Below, one piece after another: positions 5,667-14,732 of a stretch of DNA of 44,426 nt (positions are counted from its first letter, which is position 1; the number at the start of each line of letters is the position of its first letter). Origin of the DNA: a virus; IMG/VR virus record IMGVR_UViG_3300005581_000030, positions 1-44,426 of that record; one strand, 5' to 3'. The notes beneath the pieces were generated by a model. It saw only the letters and a program-made list of their open reading frames with translations, did no database searches and was not told the DNA's origin. Made by a program: the position numbers and the translations under genes.

Positions 5667-5909
5667 ATGGCTACAAAAAACGGACGAAGAGTAACTCTTA
5701 ACAAACCTTTCAGAACTCCTAGCGGCCCCAAGAAGAGTGCCGTTTATGTCAAGAGCGGGAGTAAAGTTAAGATTGTGCGGTTTGGTGACCCGAATATGAC
5801 CATTAAGAAAGACCAACCCGCCAGACGGAAGTCTTTTCATGCACGACATAAGTGTGCAACCGCCAAAGATAAGACAACTCCTCGCTACTGGTCTTGCAAG
5901 GCTTGGTAA
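5667..5909 (+). CDS. Small conserved phage protein (VYVK…FGDPNM…YWSC type)
   Basis: 80 residues. The pattern 'AVYVKSGSKVKIVRFGDPNMTIKK', then 'PARRKSFHARHKC', 'KDKTTPRYWSCKAW' belongs to a small protein type I recall as very common in environmental tailed phages, usually near head genes. It is highly basic, with two cysteines near the C-terminus and a conserved terminal aromatic. Function not established. No Shine-Dalgarno site; the ATG follows 'gaagtaat'. Confidence 0.7.
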   Translation: MATKNGRRVTLNKPFRTPSGPKKSAVYVKSGSKVKIVRFGDPNMTIKKDQPARRKSFHARHKCATAKDKTTPRYWSCKAW

Positions 5910-5950
5910 AAATTCAAAATGATGCAATGCTGACGCATTGCAGAGATAAC

Positions 5951-6026
5951 GCCACCGTAACTCAATTGGCAGAGTACCTGTTTTGTAAACAGACGGTTGT
6001 CGGTTCAAGTCCGACCTGTGGCTCCA
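5951..6026 (+). tRNA. tRNA-Thr (anticodon TGT) with encoded CCA
   Basis: A complete cloverleaf reads from GCCACCG. The D-arm is ACTC-AATTGGCA-GAGT, the anticodon stem CCTGT / ACAGA has loop TTTGTAA (anticodon TGT, reading ACA), and the T-arm is GTCGG-TTCAAGT-CCGAC. The 3' acceptor strand CTGTGGC is followed by T and CCA (6024-6026). One acceptor pair is mismatched. It lies between two virion-module genes and probably supplements the host for ACA codons. Confidence 0.95.
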
Positions 6027-6037
6027 TTTAAAACAAC

Positions 6038-6421
6038 ATGGAAGAAGAGTGGAAACCAATCCAGATTAAACAGTTTGAAGGGCTGTACGAGGTCTCTAAC
6101 ACGGGCGAGGTTAGGTCTACTCCTAAAACGACATCAGATGGTCGTAGAATCAAAGCCAAGGTGCTTAGGAAGGGGAAGAATGGGGGTGGGTACTTCAATG
6201 TTACGCTATGCAACGATGGATTTAGACACACGATTGTTGTGCATAAACTGGTAGCCATTCATTTTGAGAAGATTTTCCACAACGAACATGCTATTGACAA
6301 CCTTCAAATCAACCACATAGATGGAAACAAATTAAATAACAGGGCTGACAATCTAGAAGCATGCACCCCGAGCGAAAACTTGCTACATGCGGTAAGAATG
6401 GGCTTAAGAACTTATAAATAA
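6038..6421 (+). CDS. NUMOD4/HNH homing endonuclease
   Basis: 127 residues. Residues 4-50 form a NUMOD4 domain (EEWKPI…GLYEVSNTGEVRS), a DNA-binding module of homing endonucleases. Residues 67-110 form an HNH nuclease (VVHKLVAIHF, then NHIDGNKLNNRADNLE with the His-Asn-His/Asn pattern). It begins 11 bp after the tRNA-Thr 3' end and ends by overlapping the next gene by one base (TAATG). It is a free-standing selfish nuclease, and the tRNA region could be its insertion or target site. No intron is visible. Confidence 0.88.
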   Translation: MEEEWKPIQIKQFEGLYEVSNTGEVRSTPKTTSDGRRIKAKVLRKGKNGGGYFNVTLCNDGFRHTIVVHKLVAIHFEKIFHNEHAIDNLQINHIDGNKLNNRADNLEACTPSENLLHAVRMGLRTYK

Positions 6422-8499
6422 TGGCTGACGAAACTCCTAAAAAGAAAAAGACCATCCCTCTTCCCCCCAAGAAGGAGGAACCTGCTCCTGCGGCTAAGCA
6501 GGAAACGCTTGACGAGAAGATTGCTAGACTTGAAAAAGAGGCTAAACTTGCCAAACTGGAAAAAGAAGCCACCGCCAGAAACCGTCCTCCCGTAATTGAA
6601 AGAGCCAAGGAGGCCATAAAGGCTGGTGTTGAAAAAACAAAAACGGGTCTTGGAAAAGCCGCAGGTGTTGTAAAACAAAAAACGGGTAAGGCTCCTACCA
6701 GAAGTCCTATTACAGGCAGAATGGTAGAACCTCCGTCTCTTTTTGAAAAAGGAATTGAAAGTCTTGCCGATGTTACTAACTGGTTTGCCAATAAAGCAAA
6801 AACGGCTGTTACTGGTCAAACAATTGAAGAATCCATTCGGGAGGGAATGACTCCAGAGCAAAAAGCGGCCCAATCTGCTAAAGATGCTAAAAGGTTTTCT
6901 GCCGTTAAACAATCCATTGCCAATCAAGCAAAAGAACAAAGGCTAAACACTCCCAGCCCCAATCTTAATGTTGGCCCAGACAAACAAGTGGTTGTTAGTA
7001 CCTCTAGAGGCAAAGAGGGTGTTGTCCCTGCTAGTTTAAGCAAAAAGGCCGCTCTTGTTCCGCTTGAAGAAAGAATTCAAGCGTTTAGTGCCAAGTTGGA
7101 TAGATTTATTAGAACGGAATCTCCGTTGCTTAACGCTAGAAATGTTGACAAGTCTACAGTTCCACAAGGTGCTATTGAAGGTGCTAAGAATAAGTTGAAA
7201 GGACTGGTTGGCGGTGACGCTACAGCCGAAGACTTTATTGTTAAGTCCTTAAACAGGTCTGGAGACTTTACACCAGATGAAGTTCCTAAAATTGCAAGAA
7301 CGCTTGTAACAGACCCAACCTTTAGAACAACGCTTGAAGAAAGTCAGTTGTTCGATGCATACGAAAGACCTAACAACAGACTTAGCGGTGGTGCTCCTAA
7401 GCCGATTGACAGAAGAACAAGTGCAGAAAAGCCGTCTCCTGCCGCTGAGCCTACGCTTCAAGAACGACTTGCTAGATTCCAAGAAAACAGAGTAAAGCAA
7501 ACACAACTGGATATTGAAAATGCCACGAAGGCTCTTGCTCCTTATGGCGACCCACAGCGTGATGCAAGAATTGCTGGTCAAGCCGCTGAGCAACTTGCTC
7601 CTTATGGTGGTAAAGGGCCGTCTGTTGCTACTGGCCCGCAAACCCAGTTGGAACTTAGAAACGAAATTGAAACACGGGCACGAGGGTTGGCGGCTCAAAG
7701 AGCACAAGCCGAAGTTGCCAAACAAGCCACTCGTGCAAGAGTTGAAGGAGCCAACAACCAAGCGGAACAGGCTTTCCTACAAAGATTGGCTAGAGAAAGA
7801 GAGGCACTTAACCTTGCTGAAGGAAATGCAACTTGGGATATTAGAACACCCGCTGAACTTGCTACTGCTTCTAGTGTTGGTGCAGGAGGCCCGTCTCCTA
7901 GTAATCTTGGAAGAATGGACAGGCTTCGTGAAATTGCGATGCTGAACGCACAGACACCAGAAGAGTATGCCCTTCAAAATTGGCTACGCTCTCGTGCTCC
8001 GTTGAACAATGTTTCTACTGCTGGCGGTGCTCCTCTTAGAGGTATTGTTGCTGAATCCGCTCCTACTAGATTCCTAAACATGGGCAGAATGCCTACGCTT
8101 GGTGGACTTGGTGTGGCTGGCACTGCTGTTGGTGGCGTTCTTGCTCCTCTTCAGATTTACGAACAGATTAAATCTGCTAACAGTTCTGACCCTATTGAAG
8201 CGGGCTATGGGGCAAGTGACCCATTTGCCCTTCGTGGTCTAATGGATTTGGCTCTTGACCCTACGGTTGGGGGAATGACCGCAAAGGCCGCTGGTAGGTC
8301 TTACGAAAAAAAGGCTAACGACCCTCGCTATATTGAGAAGAGTCCTCTTACAAGTGCAGTCGGGCAAGCGGCTCGTGGTAACCCTGCTTACTTAAAGGCT
8401 CTTGTTAACAATCTTGCTTACTATGGTGACAGTCCGTATGGTTGGGGTTTGTTCTCTGACGAACAGCCTAGAAACCTAAATGAACAAGGTGCAAGATAG
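6421..8499 (+). CDS. Large Ala/Lys/Glu-rich coiled-coil protein upstream of terminase
   Basis: 692 residues, not recognised by family. The N-terminus is Lys/Pro-rich (KKKKTIPLPPKKEEP), then comes a predicted coiled coil (about residues 28-65: LDEKIARLEKEAKLAKLEKE). A central helical, Gln/Arg/Ala-rich part (about 330-480) and a Gly/Ala-rich hydrophobic segment near residues 560-580 (LGGLGVAGTAVGGVLAPL) follow. That segment could touch membrane, so an ejection or structural role is possible. It occupies the place where a small terminase is often found but does not look like one. Overlaps terL by 20 bp. Codons are AT-ending and rich in AGA. Confidence 0.7.
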   Translation: MADETPKKKKTIPLPPKKEEPAPAAKQETLDEKIARLEKEAKLAKLEKEATARNRPPVIERAKEAIKAGVEKTKTGLGKAAGVVKQKTGKAPTRSPITGRMVEPPSLFEKGIESLADVTNWFANKAKTAVTGQTIEESIREGMTPEQKAAQSAKDAKRFSAVKQSIANQAKEQRLNTPSPNLNVGPDKQVVVSTSRGKEGVVPASLSKKAALVPLEERIQAFSAKLDRFIRTESPLLNARNVDKSTVPQGAIEGAKNKLKGLVGGDATAEDFIVKSLNRSGDFTPDEVPKIARTLVTDPTFRTTLEESQLFDAYERPNNRLSGGAPKPIDRRTSAEKPSPAAEPTLQERLARFQENRVKQTQLDIENATKALAPYGDPQRDARIAGQAAEQLAPYGGKGPSVATGPQTQLELRNEIETRARGLAAQRAQAEVAKQATRARVEGANNQAEQAFLQRLAREREALNLAEGNATWDIRTPAELATASSVGAGGPSPSNLGRMDRLREIAMLNAQTPEEYALQNWLRSRAPLNNVSTAGGAPLRGIVAESAPTRFLNMGRMPTLGGLGVAGTAVGGVLAPLQIYEQIKSANSSDPIEAGYGASDPFALRGLMDLALDPTVGGMTAKAAGRSYEKKANDPRYIEKSPLTSAVGQAARGNPAYLKALVNNLAYYGDSPYGWGLFSDEQPRNLNEQGAR

Positions 8500-10102
8500 T
8501 CTTGAATCTTACAAGCCTACTCCGCATCCAGTTGTAAAACTGCCCGATGTTAAGGCTCTTGTGGCAAAGTTTGGCACTGAAAAGGCCATTGAGATTCTTC
8601 AACTTAGAGAAGACAAAATCCTAGCAGAAAAACTAGACCCTTACAGGCATGGCTTTGAGCCGTGGCACTGGAAGGAGGCAGACCAAATTCTCAAGGACAA
8701 ACAGGAAATCTTGGTGCTTGGTGGAAACCGTGCTGGCAAAACAGAGTGGGCGGCTAAGCGTCTTATTCAGACAATGGTTAACAAGGACAAGGCTATGGTG
8801 TGGTGTCTGCATACCACGCACCAGTCCAGCATCCAGATGCAACAGAATGTTGTCTATAAGTACCTACCGCCCGAACTGAAAATTGCAAAAAAGACCAAGA
8901 TTACGAATGTTTCGTATTCCCAGAAGAACGGATTCAGCGACAACACCTTTATTTTGCCGAATGGCTCCCAGTGCGTGTTTATGAACTACGCCCAGAAGAA
9001 GGATGTTATTGAAGGTGGCGAATGCGACCTAATTTGGTGTGACGAACTTGTGCCCTTGGATTGGATTGACACCCTTCGCTACCGTGTTGTGACCCGCAGA
9101 GGCAAGTTGGTCGTTACATTTACACCTATTCAAGGGTATTCGCAGGTTGTTAAAGACTATGTGGCTGGCTGTAAGTTTACTAAGTCGCTCCGAGCCGAAC
9201 TTTTGGAAGAATCGTTAATGCATGTAAATGGTGTTCAGCGTGGTCATATGCCTTTTACCGCAGATTGTCACCGTCCTAACTCTGGAATTGCATGGTTTCA
9301 CTCTGCTTTGAATGTTTACTCGCCTTTTGACGAGATGAAGAAGACCCTAATGGGTCGAAATAACCACGAAATTAAGATTCGTGCATACGGATACGCTGAA
9401 AACACCGTTGGGTCTCAATTTCCCAGATTTGGCGACAATTCTATTGTTTCCCATGACAAAATCCCAGAGGAAGGTACGAACTACATGGTTGTTGACCCTG
9501 CTGGAGCAAGAAACTGGTTCATGTTATGGCTTCGTGTCACAAAAGAAGGTAAAATCTTCGTTTATAGGGAATTTCCAGACATGTCTCTTGGTGAATGGGC
9601 TTTGGCTTCGGATAAACCCGATGGAAAAGAAGGAGTTGCCCAAAGAAACGGTGCTGGAATGGGTCTGGATGAAATCAAGGCCACCATTCGCAAACTTGAA
9701 GGGGAGGAAGAAATCGCAGAAAGATATATTGACCCTCGTGCTGGTGCGACTCAAGCCATAGGCAAGGATGGCGGTACATCGTTGATGGAGTTGCTAGACG
9801 ATGGTGACGACCCTATGTACTTTGCCCCTGCGGCAGGGGTTGCCATTGAACAAGGCGTTGCCATTATCAATGACTGGTTTTCCTATGACCTTTCCCAGCC
9901 CCTAAGCCCTATCAACGAGCCTAGGTTGTTCATTTCGGACAAGTGCCAAAACCTTATTTACTGCCTAAAGGAGTGGACTGGTGCTGACGGTGAAAAGGGT
10001 GCTACAAAAGACCCTATTGACTGTTTGCGATATCTCTCTGTTATGTCTCCTGTGCATATCGGCAACGATTACACGCCAATAGGCAACCCTTTTATTTATT
10101 AA
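8480..10102 (+). CDS. terL: Terminase large subunit
   Basis: 540 residues, normal for the family. The ATPase domain has Walker A GGNRAGKT (81-88), Walker B LIWCDE (184-189) and a coupling motif TFTP (213-216). The C-terminal nuclease domain has an acidic motif VVDPAG near 337-342, a second aspartate in 'YIDPRAG' near 416, and 'KDPIDCLRYL' near the end. It cuts and pumps concatemeric DNA into proheads through the portal. No convincing small subunit lies beside it; the HTH gene at 41446 is the best candidate. One base separates it from the portal gene. Confidence 0.95.
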   Translation: MNKVQDSLESYKPTPHPVVKLPDVKALVAKFGTEKAIEILQLREDKILAEKLDPYRHGFEPWHWKEADQILKDKQEILVLGGNRAGKTEWAAKRLIQTMVNKDKAMVWCLHTTHQSSIQMQQNVVYKYLPPELKIAKKTKITNVSYSQKNGFSDNTFILPNGSQCVFMNYAQKKDVIEGGECDLIWCDELVPLDWIDTLRYRVVTRRGKLVVTFTPIQGYSQVVKDYVAGCKFTKSLRAELLEESLMHVNGVQRGHMPFTADCHRPNSGIAWFHSALNVYSPFDEMKKTLMGRNNHEIKIRAYGYAENTVGSQFPRFGDNSIVSHDKIPEEGTNYMVVDPAGARNWFMLWLRVTKEGKIFVYREFPDMSLGEWALASDKPDGKEGVAQRNGAGMGLDEIKATIRKLEGEEEIAERYIDPRAGATQAIGKDGGTSLMELLDDGDDPMYFAPAAGVAIEQGVAIINDWFSYDLSQPLSPINEPRLFISDKCQNLIYCLKEWTGADGEKGATKDPIDCLRYLSVMSPVHIGNDYTPIGNPFIY

Positions 10103-10103
10103 C

Positions 10104-12290
10104 ATGAGTCTTTATAACCCTTCCATGGAATCTAACGGTGACCCGCTGGTTAATGCTAGCGACAAGCCGAATGTCTCCGCTCTTTACGATGAACTTCAGC
10201 GTTGCTTCTACCATGGAGCAAATGCGGCTGAACTTAATGCCAACGATGACCTGCGTTATTGCAGATGGGAGGGTCAAACCATTGATGGCAGAAAGCATTC
10301 CACAGGAAAGCCCGAAGACGAACCTGCTATGCCGTTTGAAGGTGCGTCCGATGTAAGAATTAGACTTATTGACAGAGTTATTAACGAGCAAGTCGCTATG
10401 TTGATGAACTCGTTGAAGTTGGCTAAACTTGGCGTAAGCGGAAGAACCGCTGACGATGCGGCTTATGCTTCTGGCATGAATTCGCTTATCGGTCACTTTA
10501 CCAACAGACTTAGAAGCGAAATCCGAAGAGAAACAGAACTGTTTTGTCAGTACGGAAACCAATATGGATGGTCTGCTGTATATGTTGGCTGGGAACAGCA
10601 AATTGGACTTAGAGAGCAAAAGTTTAACATGGTTGAACTTATTGAGATGGCAACCAATGCTGACCCGAATCAAAGCGAACTGGTTTCCGCTCTTCCAGAA
10701 TACATTATTAACCCGCAGACTGAAGACATGGCTGTTGCCGTTCTTACTCAGCGTCTTCTTACCATCAAGGAGAAGGAGGTCAGACGGTTGGTTAAAGAAC
10801 TGCGTGAGACTGGCATGGCTACTGTCTTTGAAGAAACTGTTACCAAGAACCTTCCTTGCGTCACTGCCCTTAAACCGTTTGACGAAATTAGTTTCCCGCC
10901 CGAGACCATCGAATTCCAGAAAGCCCGTGTTGTCTTTAGAAGAATGTTTATGACGGAAGTCGAACTTCGTTCTATGGAGCGTAACGAAAGTTGGGATGGT
11001 GAGGCCATTGACGAAGCCGTTAACACGGCTGGCAAGATGTCTTGGTATAACGACCCTAACATCGTCCCCAGAGCAAACATGCTCGACACCTACGAGTTTA
11101 GAGGGAACCACCTCATTGAGGTCTGTTATGCCTACACTCGCCAGATTAACGAAGATGGTATTCCTCATATTTACTACACCGCCTTCTGTCCTAACGCTTC
11201 TAGGTCTTCCTATTTTAAGCACGAGAAACTTGGCTACGCCCACGGGCAGTATCCTTTTGTAGTTTATCGCAGAGAGAACCTTCGTAAGAACATTGCCGAA
11301 TCTAGAGGCATCCCCGAAATCTTGATGACCGAACAGGCTGAACTTAAAGGCCAGCACGACTCGATGAGAGACCGTACTGCCTTTGAGACCGTGCCTCCGA
11401 TTATGGTTAAGAGACGCATCCAAGGTATTGGTCGAATTGGCCCAGCCCAGCAGTTGCCTGTCTCTAGCCCCGATGACTACAAGTTTATGGAGCCTCCGAG
11501 AGGTACTCCTAACTTGGCCCAAATGGTCATTGAACATGTTGAGACAAATGCGGCTAGATACTTTGGTCTTACCTCTGGCATGCAGAAGCCCGAAACTCCT
11601 GCTCCGTATGCCCAGATGCTCCAGCAGGTTGCTACAGATAATTGGCTTACTACCATCTCCGAGATTTACACCCAACTCTTGCAACTTGGGCTTCAGTACC
11701 TTGCCAGCGAGGAAATCGAAAGAATTACCAACATCTCTATTCCGCAGAACATGTCGGACATCGCCAACCAGTTCGACTATGAACTGAAGTTCGACATTCG
11801 TAACCTATATGTCGATTTTGTCATGGAGAAACTTGCGGCTATTAACCAGTCCGTCCTGCCGATGGACGCTGGTGGCGTAATTGACAGAAACAAACTCATT
11901 GCAATTGCTATGAATGCTATTGCTCCCGATATGGCTAAGGAAGTCATTATCGACCAAGCGACAGCGTCCCAGAAGATGTACCGTGATGTCCAAACCGACA
12001 TTGCCCTTATGATTCTGGGTAACGAGCCTCAGTATGTCGAAAACGACCCGACAGCCCAAACTAAGATGCAGTACACGCAAGAGATTATGTCTAAGAATCC
12101 CGTAGCCCAACAGGCTATGCAGGGCAATCCTACCTTCCAGATGATTTTTGAGAATTATGTCAAAAACCTTCAAATGAGCGTTAGCCAACAGCAAAACAAG
12201 CAAATTGGTCGTATTGGCGTATCGCCTTTGGCTGAAAAACTGGCTCAACAGCAAATGATGCCTTCCAACAACAATGAAGCACCCGTATAA
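10104..12290 (+). CDS. Portal protein
   Basis: 728 residues, in the size range of P22/podovirus-type portals. It follows terL directly and has the typical mix: an N-terminal region with 'FEGASDVRIRLIDRVINEQVAMLM', long helical stretches in the middle and a Gln-rich C-terminus (AEKLAQQQMM). It forms the dodecameric ring at the head vertex through which DNA is packaged and ejected. The call rests on gene order, length and overall sequence resemblance rather than a catalytic motif. No Shine-Dalgarno site at the start. Confidence 0.9.
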   Translation: MSLYNPSMESNGDPLVNASDKPNVSALYDELQRCFYHGANAAELNANDDLRYCRWEGQTIDGRKHSTGKPEDEPAMPFEGASDVRIRLIDRVINEQVAMLMNSLKLAKLGVSGRTADDAAYASGMNSLIGHFTNRLRSEIRRETELFCQYGNQYGWSAVYVGWEQQIGLREQKFNMVELIEMATNADPNQSELVSALPEYIINPQTEDMAVAVLTQRLLTIKEKEVRRLVKELRETGMATVFEETVTKNLPCVTALKPFDEISFPPETIEFQKARVVFRRMFMTEVELRSMERNESWDGEAIDEAVNTAGKMSWYNDPNIVPRANMLDTYEFRGNHLIEVCYAYTRQINEDGIPHIYYTAFCPNASRSSYFKHEKLGYAHGQYPFVVYRRENLRKNIAESRGIPEILMTEQAELKGQHDSMRDRTAFETVPPIMVKRRIQGIGRIGPAQQLPVSSPDDYKFMEPPRGTPNLAQMVIEHVETNAARYFGLTSGMQKPETPAPYAQMLQQVATDNWLTTISEIYTQLLQLGLQYLASEEIERITNISIPQNMSDIANQFDYELKFDIRNLYVDFVMEKLAAINQSVLPMDAGGVIDRNKLIAIAMNAIAPDMAKEVIIDQATASQKMYRDVQTDIALMILGNEPQYVENDPTAQTKMQYTQEIMSKNPVAQQAMQGNPTFQMIFENYVKNLQMSVSQQQNKQIGRIGVSPLAEKLAQQQMMPSNNNEAPV

Positions 12291-12540
12291 TCCAGAACAC
12301 CTCGCTTTTGAGGGTCAAAATGAAGTCTGGAGCCAGATTATGCTGGTTATTGACTTAAACATTAAATCGGAAACTGATGAAGCCTTGTCTATTGAACTTC
12401 AAGGGGAAAACAGAGCGTTTCAGTGCGGACGGGCCTCTTGCATTAAAGACTTCAAGCGTATGCTTCTTGAAATCCGAAAAGAAGGCATGGATAGGAAGCA
12501 CATGAACTGGACGACTGACGAAGAACTTAATTCTTTGTAA
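12274..12540 (+). CDS. Hypothetical small protein between portal and scaffold
   Basis: 88 residues starting inside the end of the portal gene (17-bp overlap) after 'tccaacaaca', another CAA-type context. The product is MKHPYNPEHLAFEGQ… with an amphipathic C-terminal half (CIKDFKRMLLEIRKEGMDRKHMNW). Not recognised. Position suggests a head-assembly accessory role, which is inference only. An 88-bp gap with no gene follows. Confidence 0.65.
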   Translation: MKHPYNPEHLAFEGQNEVWSQIMLVIDLNIKSETDEALSIELQGENRAFQCGRASCIKDFKRMLLEIRKEGMDRKHMNWTTDEELNSL

Positions 12541-12592
12541 AAACAGTTGACAGAAGTAAAACTATTGTAAAAGTAACTTTGTTTTCCTTGTT

Positions 12593-12629
12593 TTCTCAAA
12601 ACATTGTAAAGTCTCAGCAGACTTGAGAA
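12593..12629 (+). promoter_or_regulatory. Nested inverted repeat over the scaffold start
   Basis: AAGTCT-CAGC-AGACTT (12609-12624) is a perfect hairpin. The flanking TTCTCA (12593-12598) and TGAGAA (12624-12629) can extend the stem across a bulge. The right arm ends at the first base of ATG 12629, so the RNA fold would reach the scaffold gene's start codon. A T-rich tract (gttttccttgttttctc) lies just upstream. Confidence 0.4.
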
Positions 12630-13624
12630 TGCTAAATAATCTCATGAACCCAGAAGAAGAAAACATCGATGACAACGATGTGTCGCAAGACGAAAATGTC
12701 GAAAACGAGGGTATCGGCCCTCTTACAACTGAACGCCTAGCGGATATTATCCGAAAGGACTTTGACTTTACCGAAAAGGGTCAGACGGACACTGCCGAGT
12801 CCGAAAGTAATCAAGCAGAAGACTACGAAGGAGACGGTGAGCAAAACGCCACCGAAACTGAAAATAGCGAAGAGGTTCATTCACAGGACGAAGAAGAAAC
12901 GGAGGACAGGGGTCTTTCTAAGGGTGTTAAGAAGCGAATTGATAAGTTGGTGTCGAAGCGTAGGGAAGCCGAAGCCGAGATTGCCAAACTCAAGGAGGAA
13001 CTTGAAACCACTAGAAATAAGAAGTCAGCACCCGAGCCAGTTGTTTCCATCAAGGATTCCCCGTATAGTCACATCAGCACCGTTGCGGAAATCGAGGGCG
13101 AAGTCTCTCAAGCACGGTCTGTTCGTAGATGGTGCGAGGAACATTCTGAAGGATACACGGTGAGCGATGCTAGTGGCAATGAAACCTACTACAGCCCAGA
13201 GGAAATTAAGCAAATCAAGTTAAATGCTATTGACGCACTTGAAGAGCACCTTCCTAAGCGGATGCAGTATGTCAGAGCCAAGGACAACTTTGAAAACCTT
13301 GCCGAAAAGGAATACGGTATTGTTTGGAAGAAGGATGCGGATACTCGTGAGAAGCAAATTGCTCACCAGTTCCTAAAGGCTTTCCCAGAGATTACACGCT
13401 TCCCCGACTACAAGATGGTTATTGGTGACTACATCGCTGGCGTAAAAGCCCGTGAAAGTAGAGGCTCCAAGACTGTTGCGAAGGCTCCGCATAATCCTAG
13501 ACCCAGTGGGTCGGCTCCTAAAGCCAACAGTGCAGAAAGCAGACTGAAGGCAACCGAACAACGCTTTAAGGCAAACTCCTCTAGCGAAGACCTCAAGGAC
13601 ATCCTGCTTAAAAAATTCCTATAA
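12629..13624 (+). CDS. Capsid scaffold protein
   Basis: 331 residues. The N-terminal 100 residues are highly acidic (EEENIDDNDVSQDENVENE…). A coiled coil follows (about 98-135: SKGVKKRIDKLVSKRREAEAEIAKLKEELE), and the C-terminus is basic and helical (KATEQRFKANSSSEDLKDILLKKFL). Location between portal and major capsid plus this charge layout is the classic scaffold arrangement: it directs prohead assembly and is then lost. Starts at 12629 or 12644 are both reasonable; a TTG at 12623 is less likely. No protease domain is visible. Confidence 0.85.
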   Translation: MLNNLMNPEEENIDDNDVSQDENVENEGIGPLTTERLADIIRKDFDFTEKGQTDTAESESNQAEDYEGDGEQNATETENSEEVHSQDEEETEDRGLSKGVKKRIDKLVSKRREAEAEIAKLKEELETTRNKKSAPEPVVSIKDSPYSHISTVAEIEGEVSQARSVRRWCEEHSEGYTVSDASGNETYYSPEEIKQIKLNAIDALEEHLPKRMQYVRAKDNFENLAEKEYGIVWKKDADTREKQIAHQFLKAFPEITRFPDYKMVIGDYIAGVKARESRGSKTVAKAPHNPRPSGSAPKANSAESRLKATEQRFKANSSSEDLKDILLKKFL

Positions 13625-13628
13625 AATT

Positions 13629-14729
13629 ATGGCTATTCTTACAGAACCTAAAATTACATCGGGTAAGCGGGAAGACCTCGCTGACCTCATCGCTATGGTC
13701 GATGCTCGTGATACTCCCTTCACCTCTATGGCGAAGAAGGGTAGCAAACCCGGAAATACTCACTTTCGCTGGCAGGTTGACCAGTTGCCTACCACCAAGT
13801 CTGGTGGCGTTATCGATGGCACTGATGTTGACCCCGTCACGGATGTGGAAAACTATGTCAAGGACACCGTTGGTGGTGTGACTAAGCAGTATCGCTACGA
13901 ACTGGGTATGCACCCGCAGATGTTCCGTAGAACTGTCCGTGTCTCCCCGATGGCTCTTGACCTTACTAACATCGCTGGTGTTAAGGATGAACTTGCTAAC
14001 AATGTTGCTAAGGCTATTAAGATGCTGAAGCGTGACATTGAAGTCACCCTTTGCGGTACGCAGGGTGCTCAGCAGGATACTGGTGTTGGTGGTGTTCCGT
14101 TCCTTACTCGTGGTCTTGACAAGTGGCTTGCCGTTAAGGGTGCTACCTCTGCGAACATCGCTGGTGGTGGTTCGGCTAACGCCGCCGCTTACGGTACTGT
14201 TGCTCAAGACACCTATCTGGCTGTCCCTGCGGACTTCCAGATGCCCGACACGCAGTTTAAGTATGGTACGGTTGCTAACGACCTTACTGAAGAAAACATT
14301 CAGAACCTTCTGACTGGTATGTATGAACAGACTGGTACTTCTAAGGAATATGACGCTCTTCTTGGTACTCGTTGCAAGCGTGGCTTTACGAACCTTGTCT
14401 TTACGACTGGCTCGTCTGGCTCTGCTGAAACCAGAAACGCTGTTCGTACATTCAATCGTGATGCCGCTGATTCGACATACACCGCTACGGTGCAGGTCTT
14501 TGAAGGCGATTTCGGCAGACTGAAGTTGCACTCTTCGACATGGTTGAAGAACAAGTTCGTTGGCTACATTATCCCGTTTGACATGGTCGAAGTTCGCTAC
14601 GGTGGGCAGGTTGCACAGGTCAGAGAACTCCCCGACTTCGGTGGTGGCCCTGCTCGTACCGTTGAAGCGGTTCTGGGTCTGGTTTGCCATAATCCGCTGG
14701 CGTTTGGTAAACTCGACTTCACTGCTTAA
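13629..14729 (+). CDS. Major capsid protein (DUF5309/SU10-like)
   Basis: 366 residues. The N-terminal pattern 'GKREDLADLIAMVDARDTPFTSMAKKG', the tryptophan-containing 'FRWQVDQLP' and the C-terminal 'FVGYIIPFDMVEVRYGGQVAQVRELPDFGGG…' fit the DUF5309 family of HK97-fold capsid proteins (SU10-type). It forms the icosahedral shell. It lies 4 bp after the scaffold gene. Codon choice is the most host-like and GC-ending of the late genes (GGT, GCT, CGT), as expected for the most highly expressed phage protein. Confidence 0.9.
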   Translation: MAILTEPKITSGKREDLADLIAMVDARDTPFTSMAKKGSKPGNTHFRWQVDQLPTTKSGGVIDGTDVDPVTDVENYVKDTVGGVTKQYRYELGMHPQMFRRTVRVSPMALDLTNIAGVKDELANNVAKAIKMLKRDIEVTLCGTQGAQQDTGVGGVPFLTRGLDKWLAVKGATSANIAGGGSANAAAYGTVAQDTYLAVPADFQMPDTQFKYGTVANDLTEENIQNLLTGMYEQTGTSKEYDALLGTRCKRGFTNLVFTTGSSGSAETRNAVRTFNRDAADSTYTATVQVFEGDFGRLKLHSSTWLKNKFVGYIIPFDMVEVRYGGQVAQVRELPDFGGGPARTVEAVLGLVCHNPLAFGKLDFTA

Positions 14730-14732
14730 ATA

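Noticed and set aside
10092-11684. 530-codon open frame on the - strand opposite the portal gene
   Set aside because: Antisense shadow created by portal codon bias; Ser/Arg/Asn-rich with no recognisable pattern.
12547-12581. TTGACA plus TAACTTTG as a promoter for scaffold and capsid genes
   Set aside because: Spacing does not fit either a sigma70 -10 or a Bacteroidetes-type -33/-7 pair; kept only as an AT-rich leader.
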